DNA of 57,500 nucleotides from Chrysomallon squamiferum (Eukaryota; Mollusca; Gastropoda; Neomphalida; Peltospiridae): NCBI GenBank assembly GCA_012295275.1, contig CM022669.1, positions 15,602,672 to 15,660,171 of the forward strand, read 5' to 3'. Shown piece by piece: positions 35,122 to 57,500 of this stretch (position 1 is its first letter; each line of letters starts with the position of its first letter). The notes under the pieces were generated by a model. It saw only the letters and a program-made list of their open reading frames with translations, ran no database searches and was not told where the DNA came from. The position numbers and the translations under genes were made by a program.

Positions 35122-35284
35122 ATTATGTAATAATTAAAACAACAGCAGCTGATGATTATGACGATGTCCAATTAAAACGTCCACAGCAACCGTGGATAAC
35201 AGAAAATATAAATAAATCAAATGAAATTAAATAAATCAAATATAAAGCAAAACACGATTCTTACTTCGAGGAGATTTCTTTTCA
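34741..35284. other. Intergenic: upstream of the Cys-rich peptide gene
   Basis: AT-rich with an (ATT)n tract at about 35078-35119. It ends in gagatttcttttcag at 35284, a good 3' splice site directly before the peptide gene's coding exon. A 5'UTR exon must lie upstream, but I could not place it. Confidence 0.4.
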
Positions 35285-35292
35285 GAACAACC

Positions 35293-35712
35293 ATGAAATC
35301 AGTCGTAGTTTTCGTAGCAATCCTACATCTTCTGTGTCCTGTCGTTATGACGACCATATTCCCGCCGGAGGAGTTATCTTACAAGTACTGGCAGTCGAAA
35401 CGGAGCGATGACTCGGAAAATTACCTCTCATTTTCGAAATGGTCCTGCGGGTGTTGTTTGCAGACCAGAGGAACAAACAGCTTTTGCTGCACTTTGTGTT
35501 ACGCGGACTCGGACCGGTCCAACAGCGCCGAGAATAGGTACATTGCCGCATTAGAAAGCAAGAACGGCTACGATTACGACAGAAAGAACAGCGACGAAGA
35601 CGGAGGAGACGTCAGTCAAATTGTGAAGCGATTTGATGCCAGCTGCTTCTGTTGTAACGCATCTGGAAGAACATCTTGCTGTTCCAAGTGTGGCAAACAG
35701 TTTTTCGGATAA
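35293..35712 (+). CDS. Secreted Cys-rich prepropeptide (candidate neuropeptide/hormone precursor)
   Basis: 139 residues in one coding exon. Translation is taken from ATG 35293 (aaccATGAAATC), just after a 3' splice site at 35284; an in-frame ATG at 35221 would add an unlikely AT-rich leader and lies before the acceptor. Residues 1-20 (MKSVVVFVAILHLLCPVVMT) look like a signal peptide. KR at 36-37 and KR at 112-113 are dibasic cleavage sites. Two units share one cysteine plan: C52-x-CC-x9-CC-x2-C69 and C118-x-CC-x7-CC-x2-C133. The last peptide ends in KQFFG-stop, so the Gly would be converted to a C-terminal amide. The acidic spacer (about 70-111) is typical of propeptides. Family not recognised; a defensive or venom-type Cys-rich peptide is the alternative. 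Confidence 0.75.
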   Translation: MKSVVVFVAILHLLCPVVMTTIFPPEELSYKYWQSKRSDDSENYLSFSKWSCGCCLQTRGTNSFCCTLCYADSDRSNSAENRYIAALESKNGYDYDRKNSDEDGGDVSQIVKRFDASCFCCNASGRTSCCSKCGKQFFG

Positions 35713-35922
35713 TCTGCAGAATGTAGCAGAAAGTATTTTTTGTTAGTACTACTACTACCACTACGTTACTACTACTACTATTACTTCTATTACTATAGCT
35801 ACAAACACTACTACTACTACTACTACTACTACTCGTAGTGGTAACAGTATTACAATTAATATTATTACTATTCTGCTGCTACGACAGCAAGTAATATTTC
35901 AGTCATCGCCACGGATACCACT

Positions 35923-35965
<43 letters not shown>

Positions 35966-36180
35966 TTACTACTAGTCCTACTACTTCTACTACCGCTGCT
36001 GCTGATGCTGTTTCTACTACTACTACTGTTAGTGTGACGGCATTATTATAGTTATTTTTTTTCTAATCCTGTTACTAGTTATGCTATTACAAAGGCACTA
36101 GAAAATCATTACAATACATTTTAACAGATATTTAATATGTTTTTAGCGTCACATATATATAAATTGGAAATAAATATGTG
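35713..36180 (+). other. 3' region of the peptide gene with (ACT)n arrays
   Basis: Downstream of the stop, ACT/CTA triplet tracts run from about 35748 to 36030, broken by short unique pieces. An AATAAA at about 36170 (ggaaataaatatg) is a plausible poly(A) signal, which would place the microsatellites in the 3'UTR. Confidence 0.4.
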
Positions 36181-36918
36181 CATAATGTTTTGCATTTCAT
36201 CACTGACTTTTCTTAATAATTTTTTTATATTTTATTTTATTTTATTTTATTTTTTTATTTTTTTTTGTTGTTGTTGGGGGATTGATGGTGATAGTGTAGT
36301 ATAATATGATTTAATTTGCGTTTGGATCATTCCACTTTGGGATGAAGTGAACAAACCACAAACCACAAACACACAAACAAACAAACAAACAAACAAACAA
36401 ACAAACAAGAAGATAAACAAAGAAACAAAGAAACAGACAGACAAACAAACAACAAACAAACAAATCTCACAAAATCAGTTTTTCAAAGATAATCAACTAG
36501 ACTGATGTAGCAGTCCCATACTGATCGCCCTTAATTGCCCAGTTAAGACAGCGCTTTGATCTTTTTGTTATTATTATTATCTTTTTTTTTTTCTATTCCA
36601 CCATATGTCTCTCAGAAAATGACGCCAACGGGGGGAAAAAAAAATATATTTTACTTGTAACATTTCTGAGTAATAAAAATGTTAAAAATTTAATAAATAT
36701 CTGAAACCTATAATATAAACGTGAAATAAACGTGGTTGCCTCCCCTGTAAATGGGAACCAGTACCAAACGTGTATTTATATTTTGTGTCCCATTATTATT
36801 CATTTTACAGATTTTGGATTTATTTTAAAGGCCCGACGAAACAATAAGATTTGATATTCTATTTATGAGTGTTTTGTAATATGGCGAGCGTGCAAAACTA
36901 TACTCAGTTTTGAATGGG

Positions 36919-36962
<44 letters not shown>

Positions 36963-38368
36963 GTTGTTGTTGTTGTTGTTGTTGTTGTTGTCTTATTTCA
37001 TCTGAGTTTGTTATGGTGTGAAAACGTCATTATTTAATTTTAACTATACCGGTGAAAAAAAAAAAAAAAAAAAAATGATAAAAAAAAAGAAACAAAGAAA
37101 GAAAAAAGCAGTCTGTTTTCATCTCGTGATGGAGCATCGTTTGATAAAACTCTTTGCTCAACAACCGATGAAACACGGAATGGACAGACAGTTAGTAGTC
37201 ATAACTTAACAACGTCACAGCAGGAACAAATGACGCAAACGGCTTGCACACTTATCCAAATGTGTCCCGCGTGATTTCATCGCTTCAGGTGATTATTTTA
37301 GTGCCATTTCGACGAGGCATCATTCGGCAATTCCCGTGAGCACCGACAATCAGTCGACAGATTCCGTATCGAACGTCGGTAATGAGACAAATATATTTTT
37401 TGTCTGAATCACCAAAACAAAAGTATACTTAACTAAACATATAATCATAGACAATTACAATGATTGTTTCTAAAAAAAAAGTAAAAAAATAAAAATAAAA
37501 AAAGAGCAAAAAAAACCAAAAATAAATAAACAAATCACTAGAATATTAATTAACATTTGTTATGGTTGATCGTCATGAAGATCCAATGGAGAAACATCAA
37601 AATACGTCTTCCTGAGTTGGCTTTACATGAAAGTGGATCAGATTTATTTCATAAATTGCTCAGAAATGTAACAGATTAGAAACCAGTCGTTTTACTCATC
37701 ATTCTTTATTACTAGCAAAAACGGATTGCGATTAAAGAATAAAATAAGCATTTACTTGTACTAATAAATGAATGTTTTTTCTGCCTGTCTATTCTCACGT
37801 AAAAACGAAGGTCAAAATGAACTGTACTTTTATATGACAAAGGCTGCATATTAACAATCGACTGAAAAAAAATCCCCACACACACACATGCAAATAATAA
37901 TAAAATAAAATAAAATAAAATACAAAACCTCATTGGAAAAACAAAAAAAAAAAAAAAAGAACAAAAAATAAACTTAAAAAAAAAAAAAAAATTGCAAACA
38001 AAATGAAACAAAGTAAATAATAAGACATTCAGAATATAAAGAAACAACAACAACAATAGCAACAAAAAAGTCAATTTAATCAAGGTACAATGTACTTCAC
38101 GGATGGAGATGAAGGGCAGATTTTAATAATTATGTAATCAAGTAATGAATATTTCCATTAGGAAATGAAAAAAAAAAAAAATTATTTTCTGCTGGCAGCT
38201 ATAAAATATATTGTATTTTCTTTGATAATTGCTATATACCATTTAGTTCACTGATTCAGTGGCAGTAAGTGTAATTATTATGTCCATTAGCAGGCAGAAT
38301 ACAAACTCTTGATTTCAGATGACATAGCTGTTAACGACAATGGTTTCAGACTGTAGGTCTATTAGGGA

Positions 38369-38589
<221 letters not shown>

Positions 38590-38893
38590 TCCTAACATAA
38601 AACATGTATAGTTATATCACAATTCCATTTCTTACATTTTAATTTGATTAAATAAAGGCAAAAAATCATGAAACTATATGAAACGACAAAGAAGACAATA
38701 CTTACATTGAAAAAGAAAACATGTTTTCGAAAACACTTTATTTTATTACTGTTTCTATGCAATTTATATATACACATTTTTTTTCTCTTTATAAATATTA
38801 TATTCTAAACATGGCTACCTTGCTGAATTTAGAGGTAAACATGCAGATACCCAAGGCCTAAAAATAAATAAATAAATAAATAAAAACACTCAG

Positions 38894-38979
38894 CACTGTA
38901 TGCACTACACTACATATTAGCCGTATTATTTTGCATGTTTCTTCGCAGAAACAAGAAAACATATATCATGGCCTTTCCT
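38894..38979. repeat. Dispersed about 85-bp repeat, copy 1
   Basis: The sequence from tatgcactacactacatatt to aagaaaacatatatcatggc recurs at 40542-40628, within an intron of ammonium transporter copy A. The match ends abruptly on both sides. It may be a small transposon remnant. Confidence 0.6.
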
Positions 38980-39484
38980 AAATGAGTCGCGAAGAATGAG
39001 AAACAGCCCTAGAGGAGAATTAAGGAAAATTAGTTGTTACAATTATTACATCATATTATACCACTAACGACATATTCGGCTACCAAATCTTTCACGAGAC
39101 ATCCAGAAACCTGCTTTAGAAGTGGACTAATTTGTATCTGTTTAACACAGTTTCCTTCTTTACTTTTCTTTTTTTACTTTATTTTTTATATTTAAAAAAA
39201 ATTATTTACTTATTTTATTTTATTTATTTTTTATTTTATTTTAAATAATTTAATAAACCTTGGTGGTCCACAAAGCAGAACATCCACAAACTCGGCTGAT
39301 CTTTGGTCCCAGGTGCACCTGTATTTATTTCACTTGCAGTTTTGGCTTTAATAAGTTTATAATTCCAAAAAGAAACACCAGTTCTTTAGTATCTTTGTCT
39401 TGCTTAAATTATTCATCAATTTATTAAGTACGAGTTTTTTTTTTTAAAAAGTCGGTTGTCTAATAAACAGATAAAAGTATTATT

Positions 39485-45922
<6,438 letters not shown>

Positions 45923-46151
45923 CCTGTACGAGAGACAATAGGAAAATACACACAGACAGACAGACAGAGAGACCAATATAGAGACAAAGATATGGCCATA
46001 CAGACATACAGACATACGGACATCCGAACATACATACATACATACGCACACATACATACGTACGTACATACATACATAAATACAAACATACATACTTGCA
46101 TATGTACATGCATACATATATAGATAGATAGACAGACAGACACATAGATGG

Positions 46152-46159
46152 ACATATAT

Positions 46160-46210
<51 letters not shown>
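46152..46210. repeat. (GATA)n microsatellite
   Basis: TAGA/GATA tetranucleotides flanked by degenerate CAGA and ACAT repeats (45950-46150), in the 5'UTR intron of ammonium transporter copy A. Confidence 0.9.
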
Positions 46211-46211
<1 letters not shown>

Positions 46212-46782
46212 GTAGACAAACAGGTAGGTAGACAAGCAATAGATAGGTAAGTGCATAGAGATAAAAAAAATATATATAGTGAAAGAGAAAGAAAGAAAAA
46301 CAAATATCTTAGAAAATCATCTTACCTTAATGCTTTCAAAAAACATACAAACGTGCGAAATAAAATAATATCTTATCTGTTTATTAGCGTGGTAAAGAGT
46401 AAATGAAAGTAAATTGAGAACATGCACCGAATACATATTTATCAGTAAAAAACAATTCTCCAGATTTTTCTTCATTAATAATACGATATTTCCTGCTTTG
46501 TCACTGTAGGTTCCTAAATGATATTTTGATTGGTATAAGTATTATAGACATGTATTTTGATTGGTATAATTACAGAAAAAAAATCTCTCCTTATGTTATC
46601 AGCAACAATACAGTTTTAGCTAAAGCTAACTGGAAAACAAATAAATAAAGAGGCTGCTTGAGTTTTTTCTAGTAAGAAAAAAGAAAGAGAATAATAATTT
46701 TAAAAAGAACTAAAGAGCGAAAGAGAGATAAAGAATGATAAAGACTTAAAGAAGGAGAAAGAATGGGAACGAGAGTGGATGA

Positions 46783-46785
<3 letters not shown>

Positions 46786-46868
<83 letters not shown>
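46786..46868. repeat. (GA)n microsatellite
   Basis: About 80 bp of GA in the 5'UTR intron of ammonium transporter copy A. Confidence 0.95.
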
Positions 46869-47139
46869 ACTAAAGCAGCAAGATAAAAAAGAAAAGTAAG
46901 ATAGAGATAAAGAGACAGACAGAAGAGAGAAAACAAAATAAACAAAAACAAAGCAACAACAACAACAACAACAATCAAACAGGGAAGACGAAAGTGACAT
47001 TACTCAGTCCATGAGTAGAACAGGAAAACAAAAACCACAACAACAACAACAAAAAAAAGGAATGTAAAACACATCAGTGAAATTTTACGTAACTGAAATC
47101 TCATAGCGAGTTACGCTGCACAGTTAAAACGAGACTTAC

Positions 47140-47186
47140 CTTTCACAACAGACCTCTCCATCTTGTCGAGTCCGCACAGCCGATTT
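47140..47186 (-). other. 5'UTR exon of ammonium transporter copy A
   Basis: A 47-nt stretch with a good acceptor (tttgttgcag) and a perfect donor (gtaagt). Joined to 45923, the ATG at 47161 opens a 16-codon uORF (MERSVVKGCLLLKTLQ) that crosses the splice junction and ends at TAA, overlapping the main ATG in another frame. Further 5' exons may exist; none was placed. Confidence 0.55.
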
Positions 47187-47981
47187 CTGCAACAAAACAA
47201 GACAGTTATGAAGCCAGTCGTCGGAAATCCGGTAAAACTATTACCTAATTCATTCACTTTTAGCATGGCCTTTTCTTAATTTATCGTTCTACTTATCTAT
47301 TAATCAGACTTTTTATTTTTTTGTATCGGAAGTGTTCGCTGCAAGCTTTAACCCTAACGTACCTATTTCGTGATCGCGTTTTTCTAAAAATAGTTAATTC
47401 ATTGGACATTAGATTGGTACTTCTAATGCTGATTACAAAAAAAAAAAAAAAAAAAGGAAGGAAAAATATCTTTCCTACTTTTTTTTTTTTTTAACGTTAT
47501 CTGAACTAATTCCTGTTCGTTATCAGACATCAATTTTGTTTTTTTTTACAGATAAAAAGAAATTGACATTTACAATAATAGGCGGAGAAAAAAAAACCGA
47601 CTAATATAATATTATGAACTATTCTGAAAAGTACTTCAGTATTTTGTGTAGTTATATTAAAAACGAAGGTTGTTTTGAACAGAGGAAAGCTTATTGTTTC
47701 TTTTGAAGATGTAAGCAAAGTGAAGGATGTAGATATTAATTAAAAAATATTATGGAAAGTGAAAACAAAAGTAAATAAATAAAAATTCAAATAAATAAAC
47801 GGAACATAGATCGGTGAATGTTAAATAAGAAATAAATAGGAGATATCCTCTCGAATTAGAAAAAAATATATACATGATTTAAAAATTCAAATAAAATGTT
47901 TAGAAATATAAATAATAAAAGAAATTAAGCCGTGTGTGAAAAGGTATTGATTGAAATAACATAATGCAATAACATCAACAA

Positions 47982-48012
<31 letters not shown>

Positions 48013-48046
48013 ATGCAAATTAATAAAAAAATGAAGAATCCCCAAC

Positions 48047-48091
<45 letters not shown>

Positions 48092-49172
48092 CTAAATCAG
48101 CAAATTCACCGTACTTCATAAGAACGTTCATACTCGCACTTGTATTTGCAGCAAGAATTACCTGACACAAGATTAATCAGTACACTTTAGCATTTCAGGT
48201 AACCGACCATTTATCCGGCTTCCGAATAAAACAAAAGAAAACAAAAACAACAACAACAACAACACAACAAAAACACTCAGCCAAAAAACTCACGAGCAAT
48301 ATATGTAAAAACCGGCTTTTAAAAATGTATTAATTTGTTAAATACAAATTTCAAATGTCTTATATATATAAATGATTTATTACCCATATTAACAAAATAA
48401 ACTCTAACCTCAGGTTTCTTCCTGGTAATTCTGTTATTTTCTTTTTTCGAGCAGTATCACTTAGTTTTTGTTCTTCAGATCACGAGACACACTCAAGGCA
48501 TGTAAAGTACACACGGTTCTTCCTTGAAATGTAGGACTTTTAATTGAATCTTGATGGCCAACGCGAGTAATAAGTGCATTTGTTTTCAAGGAAATAATGT
48601 CGCTTTATTAACTGCTATTTGCAAATACATACTTTTTTAATTAACTTCAAGAACCCTTAATTGTCAAAGAAACGATAGTACATTCGGTTCCTGGACATCT
48701 TGTTATTTATTTCTAAGAGATCAGTAATGGTCAGTTATCAGTAGTAAAGCCAGATATTTTGTTAAATAAATGTCAACGCTAGGTTTTATAGAGAACTAAT
48801 ATAATCTGAGTTAGTAGCAGAATCGCACTGTATGAGTTTAGAAATAATCATCTGAAACCGAATACACACACACAACACACGCACATACACACAAACACAC
48901 ACAGAAATACACACAATATAATAATAATAATAATAAAACAATGGCTGATTTATTGATATTAACAAATATAAATATATATACACACACACACACATACACG
49001 TACACATGTTTTTCATTATGTCTTGTTTATAACTGACTGATGTTGAATATGATACCATTGTCAACCACTGAGCTACAAGAAATAAAATAACTAAATAAAT
49101 ATAATAGATAAATAAATAAATAAAATAAAATAAAATAAAATAAAATTAAATTAAATTAATAATAATAATAAT

Positions 49173-49210
<38 letters not shown>

Positions 49211-49652
49211 AAAATAAATTGTCGTATATTTTGAAACATAATGAATAATGATCATTTATTTTTTTGAATTGTTAGTTTGGTTTTTTTTCTTTTCTTTTCT
49301 TTTTTAATTGTTATCATTAATTTCAATTCCGTATCTTCATCACTGTCATCATTGTTGCCATTATGACAAAAAAAAAAAAAAATAATAATAATAATAATAA
49401 AAATAAAAATAAATCTCTACGACTTATTAAGCTTTATGCTACAAACTGAAAACAGGAGAATTAATCTTTGTTGAGTGACATATTTACATGAACGATTTGC
49501 AATCAAGAAAAAACAAACAACTACATCTGTGTTTATAGGTTTAAATAATCTAAGTAGTTATAAACAAAGCTAACCTAACGTGATTTTTTAAATATTTTGT
49601 AAGGATAAAACAAATTCTAGTAAATACTGGATTACATATATATTTACATATC

Positions 49653-49659
<7 letters not shown>

Positions 49660-49686
<27 letters not shown>

Positions 49687-49724
49687 TGTATGTATGTATG
49701 TATGTATGTATGTATGTATGTATG
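49660..49724. repeat. (TATG)n microsatellite
   Basis: About 16 units of TATG, continuing as degenerate copies to about 49790. Confidence 0.9.
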
Positions 49725-50403
49725 TATATATATATGCATGGATGTATGTATGTATGTATGTATTTATGTACGTATGTAGGTATGTATATGTATAAATATA
49801 TAAATGAATAAATATAGATAATGAAACTATGATCTCAGAAAATCTTCATTTATAAATATCATATTCGTCCAATGCATGTGTTTCAGGCACAAAAAGATAA
49901 ACGCAGATTTTGTATTGTCGTTTTTTAATTTGTTATCAGTGTGGTTTCATATTATAACACATTGTTTGTAATTCCAGTGGAAGTATATAATAAAACGGTG
50001 AAGAGCAAATATTGTACGAATTCTTTTAATAAAAAGGGGACAAAACAACAAAAATAGGTAATGATGAAAATGCCGATGTCAGTTCTCATGGTAATAGAAT
50101 AATAAATCGATGTTAAAATATGTAAACTGTATTTATGGTAAACACACATACACACATACACACACACGCACACACACACACACACAAACACACACATACA
50201 ACTATATATATGCGATATATACACACATGTATTTATAGTACTCACACACATGTATTAACAGTATATAATTTTACGCATGAGTATAGTCACTGTTGTGTTA
50301 CTTTGAAAGTCTGATAATTTATTCATTATGCCAGTGACACCAGTGAAGGTCTTTGATGTGTCTGTATGCATGTGTGTATGTACGTATATATGCATATATT
50401 TTA

Positions 50404-50515
50404 AGGTTTGGATATTTTCTGAGGACAAAGTCCAATCACGACCTCACAAACCCCGTCAGATGTCGCTGACGAGATTCGAACGTATGATACCCACTCGCCC
50501 ACACTCCGAAGATGT
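50404..50515 (-). mobile_element. Possible tRNA-derived SINE fragment
   Basis: On the minus strand a box-A-like GGGCGAGTGGG is followed by a box-B-like CGTTCGAATCTCG, as in the head of tRNA-derived SINEs. The stretch is much richer in CG than the surrounding microsatellites. No target-site duplication or tail was defined. Confidence 0.4.
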
Positions 50516-50673
50516 ATGTGTGTGTGTGTGTATATATGTATGTATCGTTCTGTCTATCTTCCTGTGTATATAAGGATTACTTTTGTGTTCTTTTCTACAT
50601 ACATGCTTATATGTGGAGGCTGAAAAATATAAATGTTTTTGTGTTGTTTTAAACACGTATACATGTGGTTGTA

Positions 50674-50720
<47 letters not shown>

Positions 50721-51003
50721 CTTATGGTTTTGTATTTCATAAATACGTATATGTGTGTAGTGATGTAAAATATAAATATATAATTATATTTTAATTACGT
50801 TTGTATGTAATGTTGTTGTGCGAATTAAAAGGGCGTACATGATTTTTTTTCCCCCCTGTTATAAATGTGTCAATATATATATATATATATGAATGATTGT
50901 TACTATTTACATAAGCGAAGTATGACATTATATGTTATAAATATAGTGCAATTGTTCTGAATTATATAATTAAATGCAAATATTTGTGAATAAGCAATCT
51001 GTC

Positions 51004-56733
<5,730 letters not shown>

Positions 56734-57013
56734 CTGAAAAAAATGCTTAGAATATTAAAAAAAAAAAAATTGATATAAAGAAAAAAACTGAAATGCAGCA
56801 CCACCATCAGAAAAAAACAAGACAAAACAAAATTAAGTAACAGAATGAAAAAAAAAAAAAAAAAATGAAAAAAAATAACACGACCCAGTAACAACAACGA
56901 GAAAAAAAAAAAGAAAAAAAAAAAAAAAAAAAAAATAGAGGAGAAAAGAAAATCTGTCTGGAAAATAAACCATAAGGATTACAGGTCAGTAAAAGTCTGT
57001 GGTGTGTGCTTGC

Positions 57014-57062
<49 letters not shown>

Positions 57063-57174
57063 TGTGTATGTGTGTGTATACCTGGATGTGTGATTATATG
57101 CTATATGGCTTTCTTTTTAAATGTGTGATATTAATGTGTATTGTACTATTGTTGTTGTTGTTGTTGTAACTGTC

Positions 57175-57218
<44 letters not shown>

Positions 57219-57415
57219 GTGTTAGCAGTGATATTAACAGTTACAGCTGTCGCCATTATAATGTGATTTATTCTGAAACTGACTGTTATGGCTTATAGAA
57301 TATATATTTTTACATTTATCCAGTAAGAATAAATGTTATACTGGCTGTATTTATCGAGTACACATTTAGCATAAGAAAAAAAAAAAAAAAAATTCTCTGA
57401 AACAATACTGTGATC

Positions 57416-57459
<44 letters not shown>

Positions 57460-57500
57460 AATAAATAAATAAATAAAAATAATAATGTTGTTGTAACTGT
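56734..57500 (-). other. Intron 1 of ammonium transporter copy B (to window edge)
   Basis: Low-complexity intron: poly-A runs (56758-56770, 56848-56865, 56902-56935), (GT)n at 57017-57061, ATT/GTT triplets at 57149-57215, and a 38-bp poly-A at 57419-57457 followed by (AAAT)n. No coding exon is seen. Confidence 0.7.

Larger units (their letters stand above)
47187..51003. other. Region between the two ammonium transporters, no supported gene
   Basis: AT-rich with (AAAT)n at 47981-48014, (AAT)n at 48046-48087, (AAC)n at 49172-49210, a long (TATG)n at 49660-49724, CA tracts and a tRNA-SINE-like piece at 50404-50515. It should contain the promoter of copy A (upper side) and the 3' end of copy B just below 51004, but I could not fix either. 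Confidence 0.45.

Noticed and set aside
37018-37209. 63-codon plus-strand frame
   Set aside because: Its start lies in a poly-A/Lys stretch; the less AT-rich tail is interrupted in every frame and shows no known motif.

Overview
This window is eukaryotic nuclear DNA. It is very AT-rich, full of microsatellites ((AAT)n, (AAAT)n, (CA)n, (CT)n, poly-A), and its genes are cut into many short exons with canonical GT/AG borders. The protein families (a PARP6/8-type mono-ADP-ribosyltransferase and an Amt-type ammonium transporter) plus an amidated, dibasic-processed secreted peptide precursor point to an invertebrate animal. A mollusc or another lophotrochozoan is my best guess, but no sequence here proves the phylum.

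Layout. (1) Positions 1-14,574 (minus strand) hold PARP6/8-like copy A, whose last exon is cut by the left edge. Its first coding exon has been multiplied: four exon-1-like modules lie at about 13.1, 13.9, 14.5 and 15.5 kb, and only the one at 14,493-14,574 is intact and in phase. (2) Positions 16.1-18.0 kb form a spacer with a CpG-bearing, CRE-containing plus-strand start at 16,469 and a phase-compatible second exon at 17,796, a candidate unidentified gene. (3) Positions 18,062-33,797 (minus) hold PARP6/8-like copy B, complete: 22 coding exons that I joined by hand give 2334 nt (777 aa) with no internal stop. The two PARP copies are a tandem duplication that includes introns and 5' flank. (4) Positions 35,285-35,712 (plus) hold a 139-residue secreted Cys-rich propeptide. 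(5) Positions 39,485-47,186 (minus) hold ammonium transporter copy A, complete: 8 coding exons, 1491 nt, 496 aa, plus a 5'UTR exon. (6) Positions 51,004-56,733 (minus) hold ammonium transporter copy B, lacking only the first coding exon, which must lie beyond the right edge. The two transporters share every intron position but are diverged, so this is an older duplication than the PARP pair.

How the genes work together. Nothing shows that the two families act in one pathway. The PARP6/8-like proteins carry a conserved Cys cluster, an ART catalytic fold and a UBA (ubiquitin-binding) exon not expected from the vertebrate PARP6/8 proteins as I recall them. They also have an N-terminus with an RWD/E2-like sequence pattern, which would suggest a ubiquitin-linked mono-ADP-ribosyltransferase. 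The transporters are 11-helix-type Amt proteins with both pore histidines. Most long ORFs elsewhere are translated microsatellites.

Limits: all exon borders were read by eye from splice consensus, reading frame and remembered family sequence. No alignment, RNA-seq or domain search was available.
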